Positions 45,916 to 60,741 of a DNA stretch of 64,000 nt are shown in pieces. The number at the start of each line of letters is the position of its first letter. Positions within the stretch are counted from its first letter, which is position 1. Where the stretch lies: assembly GCA_014529385.2 (NCBI GenBank), contig CM043970.1, positions 66,365,496 to 66,429,495 of the forward strand, read 5' to 3'. Made by a program: the position numbers and the translations under genes. Origin of the DNA: Adiantum capillus-veneris. Lineage: Eukaryota; Streptophyta; Polypodiopsida; Polypodiales; Pteridaceae. Under the pieces are notes generated by a model that did not search any database, was not told where the DNA came from, and saw nothing but the letters and a program-made list of their open reading frames with translations.

Positions 45916-48194
45916 ATGTCAGAAGACCACCTAGGCTTGACTTTTAGGGACCTGATAGAGGGTCAAAGGTGCTTATTAAGGACTATCTTGAGAGTATTAC
46001 GTGGGGCTGACATTAAGAAAGCTGAGATCATCAAAATGGAAAGACAATCTACCAATACTTTTGTAGATGTGACTAGAGGTATGGCAAGCCAAGCTAGAAG
46101 TACTAAAATGCCAATCTATCCACATTTTGACACAAACCCACACAATGTACTAGAAAGAGGTGGACATTTGGTCAACGAAGGACCACATATATCTTCACCA
46201 AGCACAAGAATTCCTCCAAGAATTTCAAAAAGGGAGCCACTTGGATTCCCTTCTAGAGCAATAACAAAAGATGAAATGATCACAGAGATGGAAGACACGC
46301 CTCCTCAAGTAAATTTGCCTAATGGACTATGGACGTACCTAGATGCAGCCATAGAGCATGACTTTTATAGAGGTGGAATTACGGCCACAAAAGGACCATG
46401 TGTACCATCACCAGCCCCTATAACTTACTCCTATCCAGATCAGAGTAGAACCTTGAGAAGGTATGATATTGAGAGTGAGAGTGACACATCTTCTCAGAGG
46501 AGTGAATCACCAAGTACCCAACCCACAATAAAGACAAAGGTATCTAGTGAACAAATGAAGCTTATAGAAGGATTAGCTCAGAGACTTGATCCTCTAGTAA
46601 AATCTGATCTCCAAGAACCTCTATAGTGCGAAATTGAGAGGAAATGGACAAACCATACAAGACAAGAGTGTTACTATGGCATGGAATATGCTAAGGAGAG
46701 GTATGTACAACCTATTCCAATAGCACATCCTCCTCCTAGATACGCTATGGTGAATGCACCAGGTCCAGTAGGAGTTGCAAGGCCACAACTTGTCTTAGGA
46801 CAACAACCCCTGCAGCCATGTGCTAGAATGCCTATAGACATGAGATATATGCCGATGACAGAAAAATCTAACAAAAAAGCGATAGTACTAGGTACATTGC
46901 ATTATAACAACCAAAGTGGGTACTTTCCTTTGAAGCGACAGAAGATGAGAGAAACAAATGGAGTGGTGAGGCCAATACAACTTCCACCTCCTGTGCTTCG
47001 ACCTGAAGAAAGAAGATACAAGATGGACGAAAGGACATTGCAGTTCATTGCTAATAGAGGCTTACCAAGGTCAAAGCCTGTTTATAGCCAAGAGGAATTG
47101 CAAGAAGAAGCTCCTCAACTGGAGATAGATTGTCACAAAAGCTGTGGCAACCACTTGGTCAAACAATGTCCTCAGACAGAGATCACTCAAGTGAATGCCT
47201 ATTGTCTTGACTTTGGTATCACTCACTTGATCCCTGGCTGTCCAAAAAATCCAAACCAATCCAGAAAGATAACGACAAATGTCTTAGGAATTGTTCAGCT
47301 ACCCAGTAGCTTGGAAAATGAAAACATTGTGTTGATCCTGGTAGTTACAAGAGCACGAGCTCAAAAGGAAGCTGATGAGACATAAGAGACAGAGAAAATG
47401 GAAATTGACATGAGTCTAGAGACGGGTGAGCCAAAGACTGACTCACCTAGTTAGAGAACCAAGAGCAAATAGAACAACTAGAAAGCTAGAAAGGCTAGGA
47501 TGAAAGCACATAGGTAACAAGAGCATAAATCCCTAGCTGAGAAGCTTACCCAAGTTGAAGAGAAGTTAAGACAACATGAGGAAAGGGTTGCATCTTCTCT
47601 TGCGGAGGCATCTCAACCTCCAACAGAACCATCAACAAGAAGTGAGCCAAAAAGTGCTAGCTTAGGAGGATTAGTGTTGGTTGAGAAGGTTAATGAGCAT
47701 TTAGACAACCTCCTAAAAGACTATGAAACACTGCTCAGCAACAACCAAACCCAAGAACAGAGATGGATGACATATCCATATGTGGAACTAGAAAAGGACA
47801 GGCTTGAAATGTGCAAAAAATGATTCAAAAAGCCCAAGCTTTACTAGAACCACCAGATGGAAAAGCTGAGGGTGTGATCCCTGTCCCACCTACACCAATA
47901 ATCCCACCAAACCGAGAACAGAAAGAGCTAAATTCCAATCACAAGCATGGACACAAGCTTAAGGACCTAGAATTAGAGCCAAGGATAGTGTTGAATACCA
48001 TGGATATCTCTTTCGAGGGATTTCACATAGCTATACCTCACAGCTGTAAAGAAATAGATAGTCTTAACGAATTGTGGAAACAAGTCAAAGAGGCCAATGA
48101 AGCGAGTGATCTAAGAAGACGAGTAAACCAATGGGGTAATGGAAGAGGAGTGTCTTTGCCACCAATACAGGAATTTGAGCTGGATCTCAAATAA
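45916..48194 (+). pseudogene. E3 gag
   Basis: Open stretches 45916-46626, 46681-47385 and 47811-48194, with decayed parts between. The start MSEDHLGLTFRDLIEGQRCLLRTILRVLRG is helix-rich. Two knuckle-like Cys/His clusters appear at about 47130-47240 (CHKSCGNHLVKQCP and AYCLDFGITHLIPGCPKNP). A coiled-coil region with KVNEHLDNLL matches element C. The coding region is interrupted at 48437 by E2 and its downstream protease resumes after 56715. Confidence 0.7.
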
Positions 48195-48436
48195 ATCTAG
48201 AAATGGAATCATATTGGGGAGACAAAGGATCAGTACAGTCTATGGATAGTCAACCCCATTCACTAAGAGCACTACCATCCTATATGGGAGAGTACAAGCC
48301 AAGTCAAAGGTTGTTAAATTCCCATCACACAGACTGTCTCCCAACAAGGTCATCAATTCAAAAGGGCTGATAGACATTTTGTCGACACCAGTCAACTGTA
48401 CGATAACGTTAGCCGAGTTGCTTAGAATACAACCAA

Positions 48437-50022
48437 TATCATAATAATCAATATCTAATTCTCCTAAATGATTTTCTCATGTTAAACTGATCATTTAATA
48501 TGGGGAAGTGCTAGGGGAGAAAAATCTAGAAATTGGTTAAGCTAGCAGACCGGCCACAGTAGGGATCCAAAGGAGAGAAAATAGGGATCCAAAGGGGGGC
48601 CAATTTGTAAAAGAGCCATGTGAAACAATGGGCTTAAAAGACCCTAAGGTTCAGCCCATTAAGACTTCCAAAATGCTCAGGTTCCAAAATTCAAAGGTTG
48701 TGTCCAAAGGTCAAACATAGGGGGAATTGGATGCTTTGTGTGTGTCCCAAAAGTCTTTAGAAATCCCTACATAGGAGGGGGCAAGCCTTGCAAGTAGGGG
48801 ATGAGAGAGAAACTCACACACACACACAAGCTCCCTTTACACAAAAGGAATGAGGGACACATGTCAGCTTCCTAGCCCAAATGCCCACAAGGTGTACCCA
48901 GTTCCTATTGGATGGCCTTGGAGGTGGACCAATGAGAATTAGGCTAGAGTAAATCTAGTTTAATTAATTTGAAAACACTTAATAAAAGAACCAATAAGAA
49001 CTAAGCTCTCTAGAGGACTATTGGACAGTCTCCCGAGGGGACCAATGAGCATTCAACAGCCAAATGGCTTGCCTGATTCCTATTGGCCAGGAGGAAAAGG
49101 GGTCCAATGAGAAATTAGTTGAATTAAATAATTACCTAAAGCTCTCGCAAAAGGGGAAATGGGAACACATGTCAGAAGGCTATCACTTATGCTGCTTAAT
49201 TACCATTGGCTAAGCCTGGGGAGGTCCAATAGGATGCTAGCAAGAGCAAATAGCAAGAGGGGTCGACCAAGAGAGAGAGGGGGCTGATTTTTCGAAGGCA
49301 TTATCACCTACACACTCACACTGGCTCATGTGTGAAGAAAAGAAGACTCTCTCTCCTTCTCAAGCTTTAATGGAAAGCTTATCACCTACTCCAAGCTTGT
49401 GAGAAGGAAGGCCTACACCACCAACTCTTGGCTTTGTGATGAAAATCCAACCAAGAGCCAAGCTTCCATGCATGCTCATCTCCTCTACAATGCTAATTAC
49501 TAAGCTAAGCTATGCTAATATGAGTGATTATGTGAGGAGATGTACATCTTTCTCGTAAGAATACTCCTTCTTCCTCTCAATCTACTCTCATACCCGGCTA
49601 GCTCTCACCGCCTTAGAAAGTGTGTGAGGTCTTGAGTCTGAGACCGTGAGGGAATTGATGTTGTGTTTGATAAGTGTATTGCGTAGTGCATGAAGTTTCC
49701 ATTTTCATTGCACTAGCTAGTATTGAAGGAACACAAGAAATTGTATTGTAAAATGTCTCTCTTTATGGGAGAAACCATAATACAGAGCCTTTTGGAGGGG
49801 GGACCGGCTCCATGAAAATGCGGTCCTCAACTGTTGTCACTTGCTTAATTTTTGTCTCTTTTGAAGTATTGTTCATGCTATGTGACTAGGTGTTATGCTT
49901 TTTGTTGCTTTCTCCACCGAAGCAATCTTGTTAATCTCAGTAGGAATCTATTCTAATGAAATGCTCACTATGTTCATGCTATTTTCCGCTACACACAAGT
50001 TACTAGGCCATTAAATGTTACA
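48437..50022 (+). repeat. E2 5' LTR
   Basis: Direct copy of 55137-56710, with scattered substitutions. It carries a short GAGAGAGAAACTCACACAC tract at the place where E4's LTR has its long microsatellite. Confidence 0.95.
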
Positions 50023-50023
50023 T

Positions 50024-50034
50024 TGGTATCAGAG
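50024..50034 (+). other. E2 primer binding site
   Basis: TGGTATCAGAG, the classic complement of initiator-Met tRNA, starting two bases after the LTR end. Confidence 0.85.
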
Positions 50035-50432
50035 TACAAGGTTTCTCTTTTCTTGCTTAAGAAGGGAGGTCCTCAAGCTAGGTATAAATGGTTGGTACTA
50101 TTAATTGCATGTGAGTAAGTAGAATAGGGATTTTGCAACCTTGCAATGCATGTGCCTTTGTGCAGTTAACAGGGCATCACCGTCGAGAGCTATGGTCTTA
50201 ATAGTGGAGTCCTATGGGGCTTGCTTAACCACTATTGAGCTAATAGAAGCTTGACAGGAGCCGGTGCTGTTTTGGTGTTGAACGACCCTCTCTTATATTC
50301 CTTGCAATTAATGGTATTTGATCCACGGGTACAGTAGCTTGAGTGCTTTTCCTAAAGGGGTAAAGTGGAGTAGCAACTAGGGCTTGAAGTACCAAAGTAC
50401 ACCTAAAAAGTTTACACCTAAAAGTTTTTAGA

Positions 50433-52020
50433 ATGGCTAACAATAGTAAAGAGAGTGAAATTAATGTTAATAACTTTGATTTTGCTAATGGGCAAGCTAC
50501 TAATGATGCCCCAATGCTTGTTAACTATCTTGTTTCTAGGCTTCAACAAGCCATGGGAAATCCATCCCTCCAAAGTAAAGTGCAACGGCAGCTTTGTGCT
50601 CATGGGATTCTCCAAGGTCCCCACCATGACGAGAGAACACGTATGAAGCCTCCTTGCGAGACTTCCAAAAGAGGTCTCTCTCCGATTCGGGAAGAAGAAG
50701 GGGATCGCTATGAAGGGCTCAAAAATTTGCTCCTTAATGATGCATCTCCTTCTCAAAGGAGAACTCAAAAGCCTCGATCGAATGAACGAGAAAGAAGTGA
50801 GTCTCCCATCACCTCGACGGAGATGGCTCCACAAAGATGGCGGGCTAAATGCTCTCCATCACCTCCAAAACGGAGAAGACCATCACATACTTCTCCACAC
50901 CATACTTCAAAGAGGGATGGCAAAAATCAAGAGAAGAAAAAGGTGAGAAAGAGGACACCCTCTTCTCCATCTTCTTCATCCTCTTCCTCTTATGATAGTG
51001 ATGGTCAAGACAACAAAGGTCAAGGCAAGAAAAAGGCAAGAAAGAGGTCACCCTCTTCTCCATCTTCCTCAAATTCTTCATCTTCTAAAGAAAGTGATGG
51101 TGCAACCTTTGAACATCAAAAATAAGAGGCCATAGGAAATCCTATGCCGCGTGGAAGAGGTCATCCAAGCTCAAGAAATTCAAAAAGGGAGGGAAGAGCA
51201 TCTCTTTCTTTACCTATGATGGCACTTTTGGTGCTACGGACAAAGTCTTGGCCTTTATCCAACAATTTGATGCGGCGTTCGGAGATGAGGGCTTCACGGA
51301 GTCCTCTAAGCTACACCATGTAGCTATGCACTTTTGAAAGTCCACTAGACAATGGTGGTCTAGCCTACAGGCCAACGGTGAAGCTCCACAAACATGGAAA
51401 GCTTTAAGAGCTTCCATTATGAAGCAATTTTTGGCCACCGATGCCAAAGACAAAGTACTCAACGAATGGCGAAGCTTAAAGCTCTCTCCCTATGAATCTA
51501 TCCACAAATATGTAGACAAGTTTTGGGACCTTCAAGTCAAATCCACTATCTTCAAAAAGTTGGATTTTGGCGAGCAAAAGCAACAATTTTGTGCGGGCTT
51601 AACCGAAGAAATGGTAGAGTATGTCAACTCCCAAATTCCACACACCATATTGGTGGTAATACATCATACTATGGTGGCCTCTCGAATCAATTTCGAAACA
51701 GGGGCTAAGAGGAATCCTAAGCCCCCTAAAAACAAGGGTTCCAATGAGCCTAAGGGGAAGGACAATGTCCAAAAGTCTCCTAAGGGCAACTCCAACAAAG
51801 CTAAAGAGAAGGGAGTTTATAAAGGCAAAAATAAACTCTCTCCTAAAGAGCTTGAGCATTATGGCAAGGATAACCGGTGTTTCAAGTGCGGCGAACAAGG
51901 GCATGCGTACCGCACTTGTCCCCAAAAGAACAACATCCATGATCCTCCTAGAGCTACCTTGGTCGAAATCCAAGAGGAGGAAATTCACCACAAAGGATCT
52001 CCTCTATGCCATGCTTGGGG
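50433..52020 (+). pseudogene. E2 gag
   Basis: The first stretch, 50433-51125 (starting MANNSKESEINVNNFDF), ends in a basic Ser-rich region with an internal duplication (KVRKRTPSSPSSSSSSS and KARKRSPSSPSSSNSSS). The capsid continues one frame over from 51131 (YDGTFGATDKVLAFIQQFDAAFGDEGFTESSKLHHVAMHF, then a TGA) and reaches SPYESIHKYVDKFWDL. The knuckle CFKCGEQGHAYRTCP lies near 51880-51920. One frame change and one stop interrupt it. Confidence 0.88.
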
Positions 52021-52600
52021 AAAGGTAAGAGAACATGATGCTTTTATTCTCTTTGACCCCAGTTCTACTCATAATTTTATATCTATAGAGTTGGCCACCA
52101 AGCTAGGCATACAAACCTACGAGATGGGAGATGTCCTACCCGCAGACGGTGCTTTCAAGGGGCAAGAAGCTTCAGTCACTCCCTTAATCGAGAAATTGAG
52201 GCTCCATGTCCAAAGCTATGTGGACAAAGAGGACTTCTTTATCTCTCCTCTCAAGCATGAATATGTAATCCTAGGGGCACCATAGTTTGATCGCATGGCT
52301 ACCAATGTTAAATTCCTTTAAGGGAGAATTTCCTTTAAGTTCAGGGAAAAATACATGTATATAGATGCTAAGGAAATGGGTAACACTATACCCATTGTAC
52401 ATACACAAGCTTTCAAAAAGTCAATAAAGAGCTCTATTTCTGTGCACATGCTTATTGTTAAAGATTCTCAAAATGAATCTAATGTTTTAGCAAAAGAAAA
52501 TATACATAACAAAAAAGGAATTAGAGTTATCCAATTTTCTCAAGGGGTTTCAAGATGTCTTTATTGACGAAATCCCTCGTGAGCTACCTCCTTAACGAGG
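52021..52600 (+). pseudogene. E2 protease
   Basis: Continues the gag frame. AFILFDPSSTHNFISIELATKLGI has the retropepsin Asp in an FDPSST context typical of Ty3/gypsy elements, followed by YVILGAP. It is stopped at 52283-52285 and continues in broken frames, including 52355-52567. Confidence 0.85.
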
Positions 52601-53250
52601 TAATGATGACCATGCAATTGAACTTCTTCCAGGAAGTTCACCACCTAACAAACCTCCTTATAGAGTTTCTCAAGCTCAACAAGAGGAGATTATGCGGCAA
52701 GTGCATGAGTTAGTTGAGAAGGGCATGGTTAGGCCTAGCTCATCTCCGTTTCGTTCTCCTGTGATACTAGTGCAAAAGAAAGACGACACATATCGTATGT
52801 GTGTTGACTATAGAGGACTAAATAGGATCACTATCAAAAATAGGTTTCCCGTTCCACGAGTAGAAGACCTATTTGATAATCTAGAAGGATCCACATACTT
52901 TAGTAGGATTGACCTAAAAAGTGGCTATCATCAAATAAGGATAGTTGATCAAGACATTGTAAAGACCTCATTTTGCACTACGTTTGGTCTTTATGAATAC
53001 ATTGTCATGCATTTTGGCTTGACCGATGCACTAACCACATTCAAACGCTTGATGGAGAAGCTAATCAGGCCTCACTGAACTTTTACTGGAGTGTTCTTTG
53101 ATGATATCATCATCTACTCTAATTCATTAGATGAACACAAGCGACACCTCCAAGTAATATTTCAAGTTCTAAGAGAGAATAAAATTTATGTTAATAAAAA
53201 AAAAAGTGAATTTTTCTTATAAGAGATTCAGTATTTAGGTCACATTATCT
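52601..53250 (+). pseudogene. E2 reverse transcriptase
   Basis: 52692-53078 gives MRQVHELVEKGMVRPSSSPFRSPVILVQKKDDTYRMCVDYRGLNRITIKNRFPVP...FSRIDLKSGYHQIRI...FGLYEYIVMHFG. After a TGA, VFFDDIIIYSNS supplies the catalytic DD. Further stops lie near 53076 and 53220. Copies element RNA into DNA in family members that are intact. Confidence 0.93.
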
Positions 53251-53900
53251 CTCCAGATGACGTCCAAATGGATCCATCAAAGTTAGAGGTAATAAAAGGA
53301 TGGCCTAAACCAAGGAATCTTCATGAATTAATAAGCTTTATAGGTATGTGCGCATACTATAGACGCTTCATAGAAAAGTTCTCACTAATAACAGGGTCAT
53401 TACATGACCTAACAAAGAAAAACATTAGGTACACATGGTCTGCCAAGGAGAAAAATGCTTTCAAAAAGATTATCTCTCAACATGTGCTTACACTACTGGA
53501 TCTCTCAAAGCCATTTGAGGTCCAATGTGATGCTTGTGGTGATTGCCTTGGAGTTGTTTTGTTTCAAGACGGGCACGCCATAGGCTATGAAAGTCGAAGG
53601 TTCAACCCTGTTGAGCAAGCTCTATGCATATATGAAAAGGAACTCCTTGCAGTTATACATGCTTAGACTCATGGAAGCACTATTTATTGGGGACTCCTTT
53701 CATTTTGCAAACGGATCACCAAAGTCTTAAGTACTTCATGACGCAGACCAAGCTCTACAACAAACAAATGAGGTGGGAAAATTTTCTTTCGCAATTTCAT
53801 TTTCATATTGCTCACATTGCTGGCAAGCATAATCAAGTAGCCGATGCACTCTCAAGACGGCCGAGAGTGAATGCGGTTTCCATAGCAACTCACAATGATG
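53251..53900 (+). pseudogene. E2 RT connection and RNase H
   Basis: QYLGHIISPDDVQMDPSKLEVIKGWPKP is the RT end. RNase H follows: FEVQCDACGDCLGVVLFQDG, then YEKELLAVIHA, a stop and frame change near 53666, and TDHQSLKYFMTQTKLYNKQMRWENFLSQFHFHIAHIAGKHNQVADALSRR. Confidence 0.9.
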
Positions 53901-54920
53901 TATCTTCTATGATAGATGAGTATGCTATTGATCCCGATTTTAGAGATGTGATTTCAGCCCTTGCACTAGGGAAGAAAGAGGAACCATTTACGTTACAAGG
54001 TGGTTATCTTCTCTATGGCAATAGACTGTGCGTTACTAGCTCACTACGTGAGAAAGTAATGTATGAATCTCATGCTCCTCCTTATGCAGGGCATAGAGGG
54101 ATTCAGTCTACCCTAAAGGGGATTGAAACATATTTCTATTGGCCTAACATAAAAGCAAACATACAAGAGTATGTTTCTAAATGTGTGGTATGCCAAAAGA
54201 CAAAGTTTGATAGAGGGAAGAAGCTTGGATTGCTTCAACCTTTGCCAATCCCTAATTCACCATGGGAGAGCATATCCATGGATTTTATCTTTGGATTGCC
54301 TAAGTCTATCCATGGGAATACGGGAATATTGACGATAGTAGACAGGTTCAGTAAACAAGCTTATTTTATACCTGTCAAAAAGACTATCAAAGCCCATCAA
54401 ATGGCAACCCTCTTCATTTCACAAATTTTCAAGTACCATGGCTTGCCAATATCCATAGTGTCGGATAGAGATCCTAGAATTACCAGTAATTTCTGGAAAT
54501 GTCTCTTTGAGAATTTAGGAACAAGGCTAAATTTCTCTTCGGCCTATCACCCGCAAACAGATGGCCAAAGTGACATAGCTAACCTAGCAATTCTCGATCT
54601 ACTAAAAGCAAATGTAACAGAAGTAGATCAAAGATCCCAATGGGAGAAGTACTTACCCTTAGTGGAGTATGCGTACAATAACACTGTACATAATTCCATG
54701 GGAAAAGAAAATTTTGAGGTAATTGAGGGAAGATCAAAAAGTCCCTTGCTACTTATGGTACACGAGAATATCTTCGCTGCAGATGAGTATAGTCAAGACC
54801 TACAAGAATATTTCCAAAAGATTAAGGATGCTATCTCTATCTCACAGAGCCCAATCCTTTAAAGAAAATGATTGGGTATTTCTCAAATTTCCCAAGGCTC
54901 GATTAAGGCACACCATGTAG
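53901..54920 (+). pseudogene. E2 integrase
   Basis: The zinc part has HAPPYAGHRGIQSTLKGIETYFYWPNIKANIQEYVSKCVVCQKTK. The core has SMDFIFGLPKS (first Asp), IVSDRDPRITSNFW (second Asp) and HPQTDGQSDIAN, where the expected catalytic Glu region reads D-I-A-N and seems altered. The frame ends at 54862 and only a short tail (FLKFPKARLRHTM) follows. No chromodomain. Confidence 0.9.
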
Positions 54921-55098
54921 AGCTTGTCACTCTACTATGGAAGATGATAGGACTAATAAGCAGACATGCTTGCCGCAGCCTCAGGCTCTCAAGCGCCAAA
55001 TGGACTAGTCATCCATCTAGAACGATGTCGTAGGGTAACATAGGGATCCTCTACCCGCTAAAAAAAGGACTAATGCATATGCTCTATCTTCTCTACCC

Positions 55099-55118
55099 CA
55101 TAGTCGAGAACGACTATG
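55099..55118 (+). repeat. E2 hairpin upstream of the 3' LTR
   Basis: Perfect 8-bp arms CATAGTCG and CGACTATG around AGAA, about 20 bp before the LTR. The same hairpin is at 61980-61999 (perfect) and 39016-39035 (one mismatch). Confidence 0.8.
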
Positions 55119-55136
55119 ACTTCAAGACAGAGGTAA

Positions 55137-56710
55137 TGTCATAATAATCAATATCTAATTCTCCTAAATGATTTTCTCATGTTAAACTAATCATTTAATA
55201 TGGGGAAGTGCCAGGGGAGAAAAAGCTAGAAATTGGTTAAGCTAGCAGACCGGCCACAATAGGGATCCAGAGGAGGCAAAAGAGGGATCCAAAGGGGGGG
55301 CCATCTGTAAAAGATCCATGTGCAATAATGGGCTTAAAAGACCCTAAGGTTCAGCCCATTAAGACTTCCAAAATGCTAAGGTTCCAAAATTCAAAGGTTG
55401 TGTCCAAAGGTCAAATATAGGGGGAATTGGATGCTTTGTGTGTCTCCCAAAAGTCTTTAGCGATCCCTACATAGGAGGGGGAGAGCCTTGCAAGTAGGGG
55501 ATGAGAGAGAAACTCTCTCACACACACAAGCTCCCTTTACATAAAGGGAATGAGGGACACATGTCAGCTCCCTAGCCCAAATGCCCACAAGGTGTACCCA
55601 GTTCCTATTGGATGGCCTTGGAGGTGGACCAATGAGAATTAGGCTAGAGTAAATATAGTTTAATTAATTTGAAAAAAATTAATAAAAGAACCAATAAGAA
55701 TTAATCTCTCTAGAAGACTATTGGATAGTCTCCCAACGGGACCGATGAGCATTCAGCAGCCCAATGGCTTGCCTGATTCCTATTGGCCAGGAGGTAAAGA
55801 GGTCTAATGAGAACTTAGTTGAATTAAATAATTACCTAAATCTCTCACAAAAGGGGAAAGGGGGACACATAGCAGAAGGCTATCACTTATGCTGCTTAAT
55901 TACCATTGGCTAAGCCCGGGGAGGTCCAATAGGATGCTAGCAAGAGCAAATAGCAAAAGGGGTCGACCAAGAGAGAGAGGGGCCTGATTTTTCAAAGGAA
56001 CTATCACCTACACACTCACACTAGCTCATGTGTGAAGAAAAGAAGACTCTCTCTCCTTCTCAAGCTTTAATGGAAAGCTTATCACCTACTCCAAGCTTGT
56101 GAGAAGGAAGGCCTACACCAACAACTCTTGGCTTTGTGATGCAAATTCAACCAAGAACCAAGCTTCAATGCATGCTCATCTCCTCTACAATGCTAATTAC
56201 TAAGCTAAGCTATGATAATATGAGTCATTATGTGAGGAGATGTACATATTTATCGTAAGAATACTCCTTCTTCCTCTCAATCTACTCTCATACCCCACTA
56301 GCTCTCACCATCTTCAAAGGTTGTGAGGTCTTGGGTATGAGACCGTGAGGGAATTTATGTTGTGTTTGATAAGTGTTTTGCGTAGTTCATGAAGTTTCCA
56401 TCTTCATTGCACTAGCTAGTATTGAAGGAACACAAGAAATTGTATTGTAAAATGTCTCTCTTGATGGGAGAAACCATAATACAAAGCCTTTTTGAGGGGG
56501 GACCGGCTCCATGCAAATGCACTCCTCAACTGTTGTCAATTGCTTAATTTCTCTCTCTTTTGAAGTATTGTGCATGCTATCTAACTAGGTGTTATACTTT
56601 TTGTTGCTTTCTCCACCCAAGCAGTCTTGTTAATCCTATTCTAATGAAATGCTCATTATGTTCATGCTATTTTCCGCTACACACAAGTTACTAGGCCATT
56701 AAATGGTACA
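55137..56710 (+). repeat. E2 3' LTR
   Basis: Starts TGTCATAATAATC and ends GGTACA; preceded by purine-rich AAGACAGAGG. Copy of 48437-50022. Confidence 0.95.
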
Positions 56711-56715
56711 ACCAA

Positions 56716-57658
56716 ACATGTGGGCTACTGTGGGAAATGCCTAGAGAAATTTGGTGTTAAAAAACCAATGACTCAAATCGAGGAAGGGATCAAAGACCTA
56801 GAAATGCCTTAGCTAAACACTAGGCCAATGACTTTAAACAAGGTAGGTGAGTATTATGAGGGAGAAAATGGGAACACCACTCTTCCTGTGGAATTCCAAG
56901 GTGTAAAAACCATGGAAATCCTTGACAGTGGAGCCGAAATTTTTATTTCAACAAAAGAGGTATGGAAAAAATGGGGAAAACTGAAAGTGAGGGCTAGAAG
57001 GATGAAACTGCAACTTGCAGACGGACACATGGAAAGGCCCATAGGACTGCTAGAAAAATTAGTTGTTACTTCTTGTGGAATTGAATATGAACAAACCTTT
57101 GGTATTGTTGAATTTGGCAAGAGGAACAACTATGATATCATTCTAGGAAGACCATTCATCAGACAACTGAAAGTAGTCCAAGACTGGGGTTATGACCATC
57201 TCTACCGGAGAAATATGGAAACCACGACAAAGATAAACTTGAAGGACCATAGTTATAGGGATGTGACAAGAACACCTACGGAGGAGTTTGATTCCTCTAC
57301 TATAGTAGGATCACAACTTCTAGCATGGTTGGGTAAGCCTAAAGAACTGTGGATGTGTGGAGCTTCTCAATGTGGAAGCTTAAAGCGAGAGGAAGACATC
57401 CTAGAAAGGAAAATTGAAGATACAGATTATATCACACAACCCTTTTCTAAGGAAGAATTAGAGCCACTTGAATGGGAACACATCTTGGCTACGCTGGATG
57501 TGTGTGCTATTCAAGATGATCCAACAACGAAGTTTTGTGATGAAGATGGCTATGATGTTGTTCCTTATTTTGCAGTGAGTGTGATCCAAGAAAATGAAGA
57601 TAAAGAAGAAGACGAGTTCTACGACTGTAGAACACTTGGAGCTTCAAGAAGATGTTGA
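56716..57658 (+). pseudogene. E3 protease and linker
   Basis: After E2, the E3 frame resumes with a Cys-containing stretch (HVGYCGKCLEKFG). The protease ORF from 56828 has VKTMEILDSGAEIFISTKEVWKKWG, an intact D-S-G, and NYDIILGRPFIRQLKVVQDWGYDHLY, an intact I-L-G-R-P. The linker (LEWEHILATLDVCAIQDDPTTKFCDEDGYDV) matches element C but is not followed by RT. This is the best preserved catalytic domain of E3. Confidence 0.88.
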
Positions 57659-58646
57659 CAATGAAAAAACCAGACAACCCAGCAGGTGATAAGAACAAAA
57701 CTTTAACAAATGCACGATTTTATGATTGTCCATATCAAAAACCCAAGAACCAATGTCATCGCTACAAGAATAAAGTGCTTCGAAAGTGGATTTCAAAATC
57801 CTTGATGGAAATGCAACTTCAACAAGCACCCTCATATGTGGATCCCATACATGAAGAAAAGATTCAACCGAGAACATAGCCATGTCAACGAGCTACCAAT
57901 GCTCTAATCAAGTGGATAGAAAAGTCATCACAGAAACAACAATCAAAGAGCAAGAAAACAATAACTTTCCATAACCAGACAAATCACAAGGGAAAGTGCC
58001 AGAATGTAATCTTGCTGAGGATAATAGTGATAGTGATGATTCTTTTGACATCCCCTATCAGGTAGTCATGTCCTCACCCTCACTAGTAGCTTCCATAACA
58101 AACAAAGAAGGCCAAAAGAAAAGAATGAGTCAGAACCAAAAATTTCAACAAATCTAGATACCAAAGAGCCAAATTGGCCTAAAGTAGCTATGGATCAAGA
58201 AAACGAAGATCTTTGATGAAAAATCACAAGATCCAATACCAAAAGGAAAACAGTTGAAGCCTGCAAGAACGGCTAAGCAAATCCCAAAGTTGCAAGCTTC
58301 TGCAAATTGGATTTGGGTTTCAAAGAAGTTGATTCAAGCACAAAGAGGTCAGGAATTCATTTGGATTCCAAAAAAATTAGAGAAACAACTCCCAAAGTTT
58401 GAATCTTGCTGCCAACAAAGTGTACAAGAGCTGAAGCAAAGACCGCTGAAGTCTCACACAAAGATAAGGTGGATCACAAAGAAGTCTCTTCAAACAAAAA
58501 CAAAGCAGGGACAAGTGTGGGTTCCTAAACAAGAAGCATCAATGAAACAACCAGTAATCACAAAGAAGTGGGTCCCAAAGGTAACCAATAAAACTACTGT
58601 CACTGCACCACTGCTTGAATTCTTTCAATTCCTGCTACGGTTATAG
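57652..58646 (+). pseudogene. E3 W-x-P-K repeat ORF
   Basis: Open stretches 57652-57879 and 58254-58646, with a decayed middle. The second has spaced aromatic-basic repeats: NWIWVSKKLIQAQRGQEFIWIPKKL, RWITKKSLQTKTKQGQVWVPKQE and KKWVPKV. The same style is seen in element B (30716-31864). It stands where element C has reverse transcriptase. Function unknown. Confidence 0.5.
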
Positions 58647-60703
<2,057 letters not shown>

Positions 60704-60730
60704 GGTCATGTCAGGGAGGACATGATCGCG

Positions 60731-60741
60731 GAGGGGGGGAG
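60731..60741 (+). other. Polypurine tract of E3
   Basis: GAGGGGGGGAG directly before the TGTTG start of the 3' LTR. Confidence 0.88.

Larger units (their letters stand above)
48437..56710 (+). mobile_element. E2, Ty3/gypsy LTR retrotransposon nested in E3
   Basis: LTRs of 1586 and 1574 bp are flanked by a perfect 5-bp duplication ACCAA (48432-48436 and 56711-56715). There is a TGGTATCAGAG primer site and the gag, protease, RT, RNase H, integrase order. Stops and frame changes disable it. The 5' LTR begins TATC where the 3' LTR begins TGTC. It belongs to the same broad family as the minus-strand E4. Confidence 0.96.
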
